Source: Wuchereria bancrofti (lineage: Eukaryota > Nematoda > Chromadorea > Rhabditida > Onchocercidae). From it: a stretch of 64,000 bases of DNA. The position numbers and the translations under genes are program-made. Positions 14,657-27,600 of this stretch are shown here, piece by piece. The stretch is from contig SSBO01000001.1 in the NCBI GenBank assembly GCA_005281725.1, positions 8,460,115-8,524,114 on the forward strand, written 5' to 3'. Each line of letters opens with the position of its first letter. The first letter of the stretch is position 1. Under the pieces are notes generated by a model. The model saw only the letters and a list, made by a program, of their open reading frames with translations. It was not told where the DNA came from and did not search any database.

Positions 14657-17559
14657 TCTAATAGTTTGTTCGATTTGTTGATATTTAAACTTACACATTT
14701 CACTGATAGTAGACAATTTGTTCAGTAATTATCACAATTAGTTTATTAATTGTTAAAGTTTAGAATGTTATTCGCGTTAATTACAAATTAGTACTCTTTA
14801 TTCAAAGTAAAAGATTTTATGGTTAGTTTAATGTCAAAATTTTGATGAAATCTTTCAACCGTTATTCGCTGTGTTATTTAATACAATTTTCAGCTCCAAC
14901 TTTTTTAATGGCCGCCTATTAGTGCTGGTGCAATAAATTTTACTCAAAAATCAAATTTCAAAACTTTACTCATTAAAATGTAAGTTGAAATTTGTAAGAC
15001 TTATGAAATATTTATGATATATTTCCAACAATAGTATATAATTTTATTTGATTAATGCTCATATATGATATTCGATATAATTTTTAACTTTGAATTTTTA
15101 TATTGAGAATTTTTTAAAGTAGCATATTAGTATTCTTTATTTCCAATGCTTATATTAATAAATAATTTTAGCAATTATCAGAAGTTAGTTTGAAATTTAA
15201 TAGAAGCAAGCGAAAAACATGTTCCATTTCAGCGAATTATTATTTTTTATTTTTTAATGATTCTTTTTTCTTTTTGTAAAATCAATTGAGATGAATTATT
15301 TCTCTTTAACTTTACTTATTCTATATTCCAAATTAGTATAAAATTCAGACTTCTACTCGAAATTATTTTCTTAAAACAAATAAAGTACAATTTGCAAAAA
15401 AATATTCCTTGATGAAATGAAAACTTACAAGAACAAAGCGAAATAATTTAATTTAATTTACTTTTAAATAATTTAATTAAGTTATAGTTTTTTTTTGTTC
15501 TCTTTTTTTTCTCTTTTCAGAAAAATTACACTAATAGAACAAATTTTGTATATGTTTGTAAACGTACGAGTTACGTGTACATAAGACTAGCAAACGTGTT
15601 ATGCATGCGTATGTTAAATATTATACGTTATTGTTCTCTTCGACTTTAATAAATATCTAATAAGCTTTGAAAAAAAAAAGAACATAAAGCAACAAAACGA
15701 ATAATCATTTTATGGGAAATAATTAATTTGAAATTCTAATTTAAAAAATTAATAAAGATTTTCCTTTTCTTTTTTCCTTCTTTTTTTTATCAAGAAGTTT
15801 CAATAATCGATAAAAATATTGTACAAATATTTACTTTTAAATCATTTTTGATCGAAAAATAAAATGAAAGAAATCATAAGTTAAAAGAATGATTAAACAT
15901 GCTAATGATAAACATAAAAGAATGGAAAAGGCTTCTTTTAGCATTCTTACAAAATTTTCAATTGTTAATAAACATCTTTATACATCAGGAAAATATATAT
16001 ATTTGTCATTAAGCATAAACACCTTTATTGCTTTCACTAACAATAATCAAACTTTGAAAATTTTTTTAGCTATAATTCGAAAAAAATTTTTTTTTTTGCC
16101 ATAACTAAATTTTGTCAATTACTTTAGCTAATCAAATTTTTGCAAATATCAATCATTTTTTTTTTTCTTTCAGTTGTTAACAAAAAATTTTAACGAATTA
16201 TTTGCTATATGCTAGCTATTACTGTTACGAATAAAAATAAAAAAAAAATAAAAAAAAACGAAGAGTATAAACAAAATATTTGCCCTTTTTTGTGCAAAAT
16301 AAAAAAAAGAAAATCCCTTCTTTATTAATATTTAGTAAATTGTACAAGTGGAAAATTTAACAGAAATGGAATGAATTTTTTTAAGAAGATTTAAATTCAT
16401 TTAATCAAATTGAATGTTTAATATCATTTAACTATGACTAAAGTTTTTCTAACATAATAATGTTATAATATCCATTTAACAACGACTTCCTTTCTGTTGT
16501 ATGTTTTTATTTTCGTTTTTCTTCTTTTAATTATGATTAAGCATCTTTAAAACTTTATTAAATAAATATTTGCATTCAAAGAAAAGACAATTTACTTAAA
16601 TTTATCTAAGAATTTTAATACTATAAATTTGGTAATGTATATATTTTACATATTTGATCAGACCAAATTCTTCTTTCTTTTTTATGTATTTTTTTACGAG
16701 AAATAAACCTCTTTTTCCTTTTTGCAACGCTACTCTTTTCTTAAAGTATTTTCTATTATAAGAAAGCAACGAGGAAAAAAGTAAAGTAGAAAAGGAAAGA
16801 AAGTTTTGAGAAAAATAAAAATTGTGGAACGACAGTTTTGTTATATATTTCATTGCTAATAGAATTAAAAAAGTGCGATTGAATGTTTCAGCAAAACTTA
16901 TTACTTTTGTTGATTGATAATTTATATCATAAATTTTTTTTGCCTAATTATTTTATTAACATTATTATTTCATTACTTTGATTCATATTATACTATCATC
17001 ACCACTATCAATTATTGATGTTTTTGTTATTATTATCATTATTGCCAATTATTGCTATTATTGTTGTTCCTATTATATTGTGTTTAGACAAAAAAAAAAA
17101 AAGAAACTTTCCTTATTTTTAAAGTTTACAAATAAAAATTGTTGGAATAACTTGTTACACTATGATAATATTTCCATCTTAAATATCGTCGATGGTATTA
17201 TTCATTCGGTTACATTTCTGAAGTTAAGTTAAGAAAAGAAGGGACATGCCAATTTGTACTTCTTCAAGTGGCATTTTTCCTTCATTTCATCTAGTTATTG
17301 GAATTTTTTTTTTCTTTTTGAGGAAATTAAATTTAGCAAATGCCCTGAAGAAATTTCTTCTTCTATTTTTTTTTTCTTTGATTTATTTGTGAAAAGAATG
17401 TTAAAATAGGCTGCTAAAAGATCGCAAGATTGATTAGTGTATGTGCACCAATTTAGAATGCGCAAATGATTCATTATTCATTTGGAAAAATGATATGATC
17501 ATTTTATACATCTTCTTTTATTTCTCATGATATCATTCAGTTCTCTTATTGATATCATT

Positions 17560-17561
<2 letters not shown>

Positions 17562-17611
<50 letters not shown>
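17562..17611 (+). repeat. (ATT)n microsatellite
   Basis: About 50 bases of uninterrupted ATT repeats. It is complementary to the (AAT)n tract at 17796-17840, about 185 bases away. Confidence 0.95.
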
Positions 17612-17617
<6 letters not shown>

Positions 17618-17792
17618 CTATCGTTGATATCATCATACAATATTCTTAATGATTATTATCATTATCATAATTGCTATTATTAATATCGTTATTAATATGC
17701 GCTATTACTGTTATTATTATTTTTATTAATATCGTTATTAATTTTATCAACATTATTATTACAATGTTCGAATATATTCCATGGGAAAAGTA

Positions 17793-17795
<3 letters not shown>

Positions 17796-17840
<45 letters not shown>
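17796..17840 (+). repeat. (AAT)n microsatellite, complementary to the upstream tract
   Basis: About 45 bases of AAT units. Being the reverse complement of the ATT tract at 17562-17611, the pair could form a stem with a loop of about 185 bases. Confidence 0.95.
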
Positions 17841-17842
<2 letters not shown>

Positions 17843-18130
17843 AAATATATTGACGATATCCTTTGATTTAATTGTAATTTTCTTAAACCATTATTTTTTT
17901 TTTTTTTTGAAGAGATTTTCTTGAAATATCGAAATTGAAAAAGCGAAAAAGAAATGATTTTATTATCATCGTTTTATTTTTTATTTTATTTTTTTTTTTT
18001 TTTTGAAAGATTTATTATTTACAATATCATCAGTTGCGGAAACATAAAACATCTCCTTGTTCTTTTTTTCTATCACCTTAAAACTAGCATAAATTCTACG
18101 ATGATAAATTAGGAGTAAAGCAAAGAAAAA

Positions 18131-18184
18131 AGAGAGAAAGAGAGAGAGAGAGGGAGAGAAAGAGAGAGAGAGGGAGAGAGAGAG
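18131..18184 (+). repeat. AG-rich polypurine tract
   Basis: About 54 bases of almost pure AG and AGG units. The minus-strand Ser/Leu-rich open frame across it (17981-18262) is compositional. Confidence 0.9.
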
Positions 18185-21100
18185 GCCGAAAAAAAAGAAA
18201 TGAAATGAAGAAATTTTGTCAGATTTGATTGTAATTGTTTGTTCAACTTGATCATTTATCACTTTATCTTCATTCTATTTTCTTTTATGTATATATTTTA
18301 TTCATACAAATTCTAAAATACTATAATTGATTTAATATATAATGTTAGCGAAATAATAAAAGAGTAGAAAATAAAAAAAAAAACTAGCAGTTTTAAGAAA
18401 TAACAATTTAATATAGACAGCAAAAAAAAGAAAGACAAATTTTGAAAAGTAATTGTATTTCTTTTTTTTTTAGAAAAAAAAAATCAGAAAAATTATTGTA
18501 GAATTAATTTACAACAAAAAAAAGATGTAGATAAAAACAATGACGTAAACTAAAAAGAGAAATGATGAATTTGAATTATTTTTATAATACCTCAGAGTAT
18601 TACTTTATTTTTAGCTCTAAAAACACGAAGAATAATAGTTTAGAAGAGAGGAAGAGAGAAAGAAAGAATTGGAATGAGAAGAAAAAAAAATAGAAACAGA
18701 ACATATTCAAACTTTTAATGTTAATAATAAAAATATGAAATTTATTCCCTTTCTCATTTCATCGTTTCATTTTTAATATATAACATAAATGATTAATTTA
18801 TGCAAATCAATAATATAACATGCAAAAGTAAGAATATTTAATAAATATATAAACTTCATCGTCATCTAATTTTTCTAGCAAAACATTCTAATGTTAAATG
18901 TTAAATTAAATTAGAATTTTTAAATCATTCTTTTGTTCATAGGAATTTATCAAATTCATTTATTTGAAAAAAGTGATATGTACATATACTAAATGAACTT
19001 GCTGTTGAATATTCATTTTTTTCTAAAAAATTTCCTTCTTTTTCAAATTTGAAATTTTCTTTTGCATAAAAAAACGAATAAATTAAATAGGTCTTTTTTT
19101 TTCTTTTTGATTTGATGTACTTTTTCAAGAAAGCTTGATGAACAATGTGTATAGTACATAATTAAATAAAAAATTTGCAAAAATTTTTCGTAATACGTTG
19201 ATTGCATTCAACTATTTCTAATCATTTAGAGTCAATAAAAATGTGAAATTGGTTAAAATTTAAATGAAAACAAACTGTGAAAACTTTTATTGCTTGCCTA
19301 ATCAAATTCATTTTAATTTAATCAACACTAATTCTTTTGTTTGATTACATCCAATTGAATTTTTTTGTCGACAATTTTTTTTTTTCTATTGCTTAATAAA
19401 AATAATACTTTAATTTTATAAAGGATAGATGTATTCTCAAATTTTGATAGGTTTAATTAAACAATGTTTCAAACTTTTCATTTCAAACACTTTTTATCAT
19501 GTTTAACAAGTTTTTGTTTGTGACGTTTAAAATATTTCAACTATTTTTTTTTTCGAATTTAAAAATTATTGCTTTTTTTTCATATATAATATACTAAACA
19601 TATTTGATATCTTAATAAACTAATAATAATGCTAAGTAATTATTAATTTTGTTAAATTTTAAGCTAAATGCATCAAGAAATATAACAATTTCAACTCGTC
19701 GTTTTTTTTTTTAAAAAAAAATTAATTTTATATTGGAAAGTTAATTTTAATGATATTGCATAATGGCATTCGTTTTAAAGCAGAAACATCCGCAATTTTC
19801 ATACATTTTCGCTTTATATTTCCTTCTATTCCCATTAAACCTATTTTATCGTACATTATTAAAGAGATTAATCATAGCGTTACAAATTTGAACAAATGTA
19901 AATTCTAATTTCTTCACTTATTCTTTTAATTAATTATTTGATTGTAAATATTTAAAATAAATTTTCATTTCTTGTTCATTTATTACCTAATTATATCAGT
20001 ACAAAAATTTACATTATCCTTTAATTGATCATTCACTCCATATAGCACAATCAAATTTGTTAGAAGAAAAATGTATGAATTTAATTTTTATAAAAATATA
20101 TAATAATTTAAATAAAATATGCAGATACCTTTAGCACTGCATTATGCCTTCTGTTTAATGTGTAATTTTGACAACTTTAGCAAAATAAGCTTAATTAATT
20201 ACTGATAAATGATAAATCTGATAAATTTATGCAAATAAGTGTAATAAACCAGGAATAAGTCAATAGCTTTCAACAACTTTAACAAAATTAAGCACACTAC
20301 AAATTTGAAGAGACAAGACTTATTACTGCAACTGGATGTTTTTAATAACATCAACAAGATAGACTTGATAAATCATTATCAAATGATAATTTTAAGAAAT
20401 TTGAAAAGAAGAAACTTGATCAGTTACCACTATGTTTGAGTGTTTTTGATAAATTTAACAAAATAGACACAATAAATTATTTATATAATTTCATACTATT
20501 AACGATATCATAATTGCAATATATTACATTTATAAAAAATGGAAAAGATATGATAAAATCAGGGAAAGAAGAAAGGAATAGAAATTAAAAGGAATGAAAT
20601 ATTTTGGAAATATCAAATAATAAATAGGTATTATTATATAGTTTTACTGAAATAACATTTTATCACTGCAATATTTCTAACAATAATCAATCATAGAAGA
20701 ATTTCAAAAATTTTTCAAATCAATAATTTTTATAAAATTATTTCAAAAAATTTTCACTGTTAATTTTTGCTTCTTTTATTTTCATATTTTAATTATTAAT
20801 GCTTAAAAAATTTTCCATTAGCAGTGATACTTTTGATAGCATTTATTTATGAATAATGCAAGAATTATTTCAGAAAAAAAAAAACAAAAAAAAAATTCTT
20901 TTTTGATTGTGATATTTTGCTTTCTAAGTATAGCAATTATGATTATTACATCAAAAATGTTTTAAAAAATCAAAAGACTAATTTAATTTAGTTGTAAAAT
21001 TTTATTTACTTGTTGGTTTTATTGATTGGCAAGTGTAAATGACAAAGTGATAATTTGTATAATATTAGAAAATTAATTACTGTGTCATCAATTCTTTTAA

Positions 21101-22625
21101 TCCTTAATTACTGCGTTACTTCTATCTAATTATGATTAATTTTCAATCATTTATGTTCGACTATTTCTTGTATTTAAATTTTAAATTCACGAAATGACAA
21201 TGAAAAGGGAAAATGAAAAAAATGTATTATATTGCTGTTTAATCCATAATTTCCATTAAAAATGTATGCTGGCATTTTTGATTCTTTTTTTTGTTTTTTT
21301 TTTCTTTGAAATGTCTTGAGGAAATATTCAATTAATTCCAGCAAGATATTTAATTTTCTTTTTGTTGATTTTTTTTGCTGGAAAATTTATGAATAGAAAA
21401 GAAAAATTCTTTTTCTAATATTTCAACTTTCACTTATTTTTAATTTTTTTTTGCGACAATAACAACAAAAAAAAAAGTGAAGAAAGTATTGGAAGCGCAG
21501 AATACACTTTAATTTTAATTTCTTTCCATTTTCTTATTACTTCTATAATTTATCAAAATTTTTATACTTTTATAATACAAATATTTTTTCATAAAAATTT
21601 AACACTTTTTTTTATTTCCATCTTTTTTTTTTCAATTTACAAATATTATTAAACAAATTCTTTTTTTTCGAAAAAATAACAAACAAGATCTGTTTTTTTG
21701 AAGATTTATTAAAATTATCACATTTTTATAATACCAATAATATATTTGAAAAAATTTTAATTGGAAAATGAGGAAAAAAAACGAATAAAAAACAAAAACC
21801 GAAAAAAAAAGAAGTGATTAATTAAAATTATGTATACATATATATATGTTAATTATCTTTTATGTTACTTTCTATTTTCCTGACTAATTTTACTGGACTT
21901 TCTATAATTATATATTATTCAAAATTAATTTTAATTTGAAAATGAGAAGACGAAAAATGAAACGAAACAAAAAGAGCAAAATGATATTAAAAAGAAATAG
22001 TTGAAACATTGAAGTGTTTTTAATGTGAGAAAGCACTTTTGAAGTGATACGAAATGAATGGATGACAATTGAAGCAAACATAAATTGACCATAGCATTTC
22101 TTTCTTTTCAGTAGTAATTACTAAATATTGCAAGAAAAAAAAAAATTTTTTTTTCGTTTCTATTAAATCTATCATTCTTTGCATTCTTTTTTCTTATATC
22201 TTACTTTTTCCTCGTTTGTCTTCTTTTTCTTTTTTCTTTTTTTATTTGACTAATCATAATAACTTATTAAATTTCTTTTTTTTTTCTGAATTTTTTTATT
22301 AAGTATTACAAAAAAAAAGGAAAAGATGAAAATTAAAAAAGAAAAAGGAAGAAAGAATCAAATCAAATATTATTGTATTATATATATTTATACATATTTA
22401 ATGAAAATAAATAAATAGATAAATGGAAAAATTAAATTTCTTTTTTCTCCGAAATAATTTTCGATCGAATATTATCATCATATTAAGTAAGTTTTATTGC
22501 AATATTTGATGGATGGTTATAATTTTTAATTGTAATATATTTTCTAGTATATTTAGAAATGAATGAATAAATGTTAATTGTTGATAATTTAAAAGCTGTA
22601 AAATGTTATTATTTAAGAGAGAAAA

Positions 22626-22633
22626 TTTTATAG
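22626..22633 (+). promoter_or_regulatory. possible trans-splice acceptor
   Basis: The sequence TTTTATAG ends exactly at the base before the ATG at 22634. In nematodes a T-rich run ending in AG directly before the start codon commonly receives a spliced leader. The TAG is also an in-frame stop, so the coding region cannot extend further upstream on an unspliced transcript. Alternatively it is an ordinary intron acceptor with a further 5' noncoding exon. Confidence 0.4.
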
Positions 22634-24229
22634 ATGAAAAAACAACGGATAACATGTGATACAGAAATTCCAATATCAACAAGTAATGGCGACAAATTTA
22701 ATAATTATTGTAGTCGAACATATCATAATTATAGTCTACCACGTGGTGTAACTATAGCTAATGATAATGATAAGCAATATGATAAGCCAAAGAAAAGAGA
22801 TGATTTATCAATGGAAATTATTGATTCATCACAGGGAAGAACAATTAATTGTGTATACACTAATGAATTAAATAATAAATGTTATTCGGATATTCGTAAT
22901 TATGACGTACCGAAGGATACCATTAACAATAATATTTTGGAAAGGTAATCATTTCTTGTCTTTTAATTTAATAAATATTCCAAACAGTTCATTAAATGTT
23001 TCATTTCATCCATTTATTTCAATAAAAATTAATCAGTTATCATAAACTATTTTTGTTATTAATAGTTAAATACATATGATTGAATATAATTATCAAAAAA
23101 TGATAATACCAACTCAAAATGATAATATGATAGAAATTAACAGAATTTTTGTTTCAAATTATTTCGAACGATAAATTAAAATATTTCACTTTATTTCAAT
23201 TAATTAAACATGATCAGAAGAATATTGTTTTCAGATTTTTTTCTTACAACTTTTTCAATTATCACTTTGAAATGGTTACAATAAAAATAATGAAATATTG
23301 ATTTAGAAAGAGAAAGAAGTGAAATCAAAGAGAGTATTGATTTAAGAAAGAAAACTAAATAATTGTTCAACGCTTAACAGAAGAAAACGAAACAAAAAAA
23401 GAACACTATTATTTGTTTTATCAAAAAATATTTAATTGTATATACAATAATGAATTAAATAATAAATGTTCAAAAAAAGGAAAGAAAAAAATTTAAGCAA
23501 TAAGTATAAAAGGAATTTTACAAGAATCGCAAAATTTGTAAATTATATTTGAATAATAAATTTAATTGTTCGTTTTGTTAAATAAATCACAACATTTCTT
23601 ATCTCCAAAAAATAATAAATGAAAGAATATTATTTATGAACTTTTCCAGAAAAATTATTTCCTTTGTCAAATTTTAGCAATCAGCCAAATACCTACTTAT
23701 ATGCAGCTAAATTTAAATATAAATAAGTGTTTTGTTAATTTTCTTATAAAATTTTGATAACTTCAGTGGATCTCAGCCAGTACAACCAATAAAACAACCA
23801 TTACTTCATGGACATCATCAAAAGCAATCCGAATCACAAAAAGCATCAACCAGACCGCCACCTCCAACTATTGTCCTCAGGTAAATTAATTGCTTTCATA
23901 TAGCAACTATTATTGTTACAACTATACTTCATAATAAAAGATTTCTAGATGAAAATTTCTAGATGAATTAAAATAATCCCTCATTTTCATCACTAACAGT
24001 CTTTCTGCTATCAATTTAAGGTATTTTTTCTTCTAGTCCACCGGATGACGCATCGCCTGGAAAAGTGAAAGTAATTTTTGAATATGACAATGAAAAGTAT
24101 ACTATACAACCAAATTTCCTGATTCGATATAAAAGGATAATATTATCTGTTGCTGTATCATTACTGATCTTTTTCTTATTAATATTTGTTATATTGGTCA
24201 TCTATATTGCGCATCGAAAGAGATTATAA
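22634..24229 (+). CDS. unrecognised single-pass membrane protein, 205 aa, three exons
   Basis: Exons 22634-22944, 23767-23880 and 24037-24229 join in phase (AG|GT at both donors, TTCAG and TTCTAG acceptors) and end in TAA. I do not recognise the family. Residues 1-140 are hydrophilic, rich in Asn, Asp, Tyr, Thr and Lys, then Gln/His/Pro-rich (QPVQPIKQPLL, TRPPPPT around residue 135). Residues about 142-170 read SPPDDASPGKVKVIFEYDNE and may be a short folded stretch. A hydrophobic segment of about 23 residues follows (SVAVSLLIFFLLIFVILVIY), then a short basic tail AHRKRL. No N-terminal signal peptide is visible, so a tail-anchored or type II-like topology with most of the protein in the cytosol is likely. 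It converges tail-to-tail with HELQ. The exon phases and TM-plus-basic-tail pattern make it a real gene; function is unknown. Confidence 0.82.
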
Positions 24230-24697
24230 AGAACTGCCTATCATTTATTATCACTTGTGAGCAAATATAAGAATATAAAAACTGAGAATATACCGTAACA
24301 CATTAGCACCGGTTAAAATATAAACAGATAATCAATAAGAGATTAAAAAAAAATCAAATTAAATAAATCGATATAACAGACAATTTGTACAATCATGATT
24401 ACAAACTTTAACAATTTAATTTTGTATGTGCTCTTTTTGCATATATGCAAATGAAGAATTTTAAATTGAAACGACTCATGTAATTGAATACATTTTCACA
24501 TTGCACATCATATTTTCTAAAATAAATAAATAAATTATAAATTGTAAGTGAAGGATTACATCACAGAAATGAAAGAAAAACGGGTATAAATTAAACCAAC
24601 GGTCACTTGTATTAGTTATCAGATAATATTGGCCTTTAAAAAAAATATCCTTTTTCATCATTGCTAGCATTGTAGTATGCTAATTCGAAGCAATTTT
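24230..24697. other. convergent 3' intergenic region
   Basis: A 468-bp gap between the stop codons of the membrane-protein gene (+) and HELQ (-). It contains several A/T-rich AATAAA-like hexamers, including a run of AATAAATAAATAAA near 24520, which can serve as polyadenylation signals. No further coding sequence is seen. Confidence 0.6.
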
Positions 24698-27600
24698 TCA
24701 GCAATATGAGAAAAACTTTGCCAAAATGTCCATCTCCTTAATTCCAATTTGCTCCTGCAGTTCTTCAACTTTCTCCGCAAGTTGATCACGAAGTATAACC
24801 TAAAGTAGTCGCCTCTTTTCATTTCAACATCCTTTCTATTCAAATAAATCATCTGCAATTTTAATTTCTTACATCTTTTTAGCTTCGTGGTAGAATAATT
24901 CATTTCCAACCAAAATATAACTTGTGAACTTTTTCAGCATAAGTGTCTTTATGACAGTTTCGAGAAGTACATATGTGTAAATGAGATGCTAATTTAACTA
25001 CACATTTTAAAATAATTTCTTGTCAGTGAATAAATTTGTTTCCTAATTAATGTAACTGTTGAAGCACATGGTCCAAGAATCAAACAGAACATATATAAAT
25101 CATTGAATCAGTTTACAAGTTCATTTTTCTGCTTTGGTTAAATTAATGGTCAAAGCTTTCAAATGACGTTATTTTTCACCTCCTAATTTCTTGTAACATT
25201 CATATTTTGTTATAATCAATAAAAATTTATGGAAGAAGTACCTTTGCACTTCTGATGATTGCATTAGCTTGTCGTCTATTAAGATGATCTATAGTAGATA
25301 GCAATACCAACGGATCTGCTGAAGCAATTGAACCAATCGTTTTGAAACCTTAAAATTGATAAATTAGTGAAATCCTATTAGGGATTCTATGATTCATTGC
25401 CTGCCGATACTTGCATCGATAGTGACTTTTGACTTCATTTTCTGTTTGAGTTAAAAAAAAAAAATGAGCTCTAATTAAGATGAACTTTTCAGTTGGAATA
25501 AACTGATATCAGTGATCCAAATCATGACTTTCTTTTAAATAAAAAATCGTATTGCTTTAATACCTGCATTATAAAGCTGTCGAGCTCGTCCTCTTTTAAC
25601 ACCATCCAATGCAAGTAACGGAATCAATTCCTGCTGTGAACAATCTCGCAAATGCTGTACCAAATCAGGCAATAAATTTTTCAACGACCAGAAAGACGGC
25701 AATTTCTGCAAATGTTATCAAATATCGTGATCGTATTATTTAATCCTTCAATACTTCCAAACAAAAATGTCATTTTTACTTCTGAAAAACGCGTGATTGA
25801 AGATGCCTGTGAACAAGTTGCTTGTAGAACGTTCTGAAGCCAACCACGAGACACGTGAAAACGTTCCGCAACATCAAAAAACCTTTCCTGCTTCCACAGT
25901 CGGTGCAGCATGAATGAAATATAAAGACGTAACGGCGATTCACCTTCGTTCTGCAATTTGTATCGTAATCGACTGATGTTGTTAATTTCAGTATCTTGTA
26001 CGTAGTGGCACGATCAAAAACGTAACATCAAAGGACCATGAGATCGTTATGATATGCTAGTCGGATATTAGGATCGTTTCACAACCAGCAGCTAATCCAA
26101 TTAGATATTAGGTATTAGATGAGAAATAGAAGAAATGTTCTTAGGCGAACCAAGATTTTGAATTTAACAGGAAGTAAGATAGCTCGAACCATTTCCCCAA
26201 GGAATATTTGTGGCAAACTAATACAAAGGCAATTAAATACTTTTGCAACTTTGAAATTTTAATAACAGTAAAAATTTACTAATTTTGGTTGATCAATAAA
26301 ACACCGCACCAACTGCTTATCATTCACTCCCAATCGTGCAAGCAAAGCTTGCTCAGATCTTGGCAAGGCTTTATACTGAAATGAACAAACTTTGCAAGAA
26401 ATTAAGTAATAACGTATAATCTTTAAACATTATCATGAACAATATATTTGAGCAATAAAGTAATAATCAGATTTCGAATAAAACAATAATTACCTTTCAT
26501 ATAAGGGAGACTAGAGAAGTACAAATCATTCAGAGAATTCGAAATGGAACTAGAAAAGTATCACAATTATAACCTCTAATGATTTCAGAACCAGAAAATT
26601 ACTTAAATACACCACAAAAAAATTACTGTATATATTGAGATATAACCTCATCATAGAATATATTCCAATCAATATCAACGCTTATGTCGAACGGTACCAT
26701 CATGAATAACAGATGAAAATGTGAAGATAGTACAATACCCTGAAAAATATCACGTGTTCAATGAAAAAAGAACTCTGCCAAAAGTTAACAACTTATATTT
26801 TCGAACACTGCAAATTATGGATGGAGTGTTAGCGTACTAAGTCCATTATTTAAGAAGTTCACCTATATTAAGCCGATGTAATTGTTACATATTCTAAGAC
26901 GCACTATGTGCGAAGTGATTTAAATATTTAGCATGTCAAATCTAATCAAATGTCTGAATAATGAAATCAATTATCAAAATAACGTAATTTAGGTTGGTAG
27001 GACTGGAGAAAGCTAAAGCGAAACTATGCTTGATATTCCTAAATGTCCATATCTGAGTAACAACTGTCAAATATGATAATCTGTGCAATTTGAACTTAAC
27101 ATTTATATTATTTAATACATATAACTGGACTTTTTATATTCAAATTATAAAGATTCTGATCAATATGATTTCAAAAATCATAGCAACATGGCATCATCTT
27201 TTAAAACTTCTCCAATCAACACAATTTTAGCTGAAACTTTATCAAACATGTAGGAAATAGAAAGACCTTACTTCTTTTAGATTATTTGATAATAATGTGC
27301 ACATCTGCCGTGCTACCAATGGTGATAAGGAAGCCGAAAAGACTGCCATGCCAAAAAGTGAAGCCGAATAGTTCCCATTCTAAAAGCAGTGCAACATATA
27401 TTCACATGCACACTAATGTTGAAATGAATTCCCAAACCAATTACTCAATTCATATTATCTCAGGTATCATAGAACAAGATCTTACCCCATCAACATTTAC
27501 TAAATCGTGATTTATTAGATATTCCAACATTTCTTTTAATAGCTTCTCACTACCACTATTTTGTATTCCAAATAATGTTTGTTGCACTAGAACTTCCAGG

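Larger units (their letters stand above)
14098..22633. other. gene-free AT-rich region upstream of the membrane-protein gene
   Basis: No exon could be supported. Features seen: an imperfect direct repeat with a 58-bp period (14555-14656), paired ATT and AAT microsatellites at 17562-17611 and 17796-17840, an AG-rich tract at 18131-18184, and loosely similar AT-rich segments at about 20150-20480. The last part should include the promoter of the gene beginning at 22634. Confidence 0.55.
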
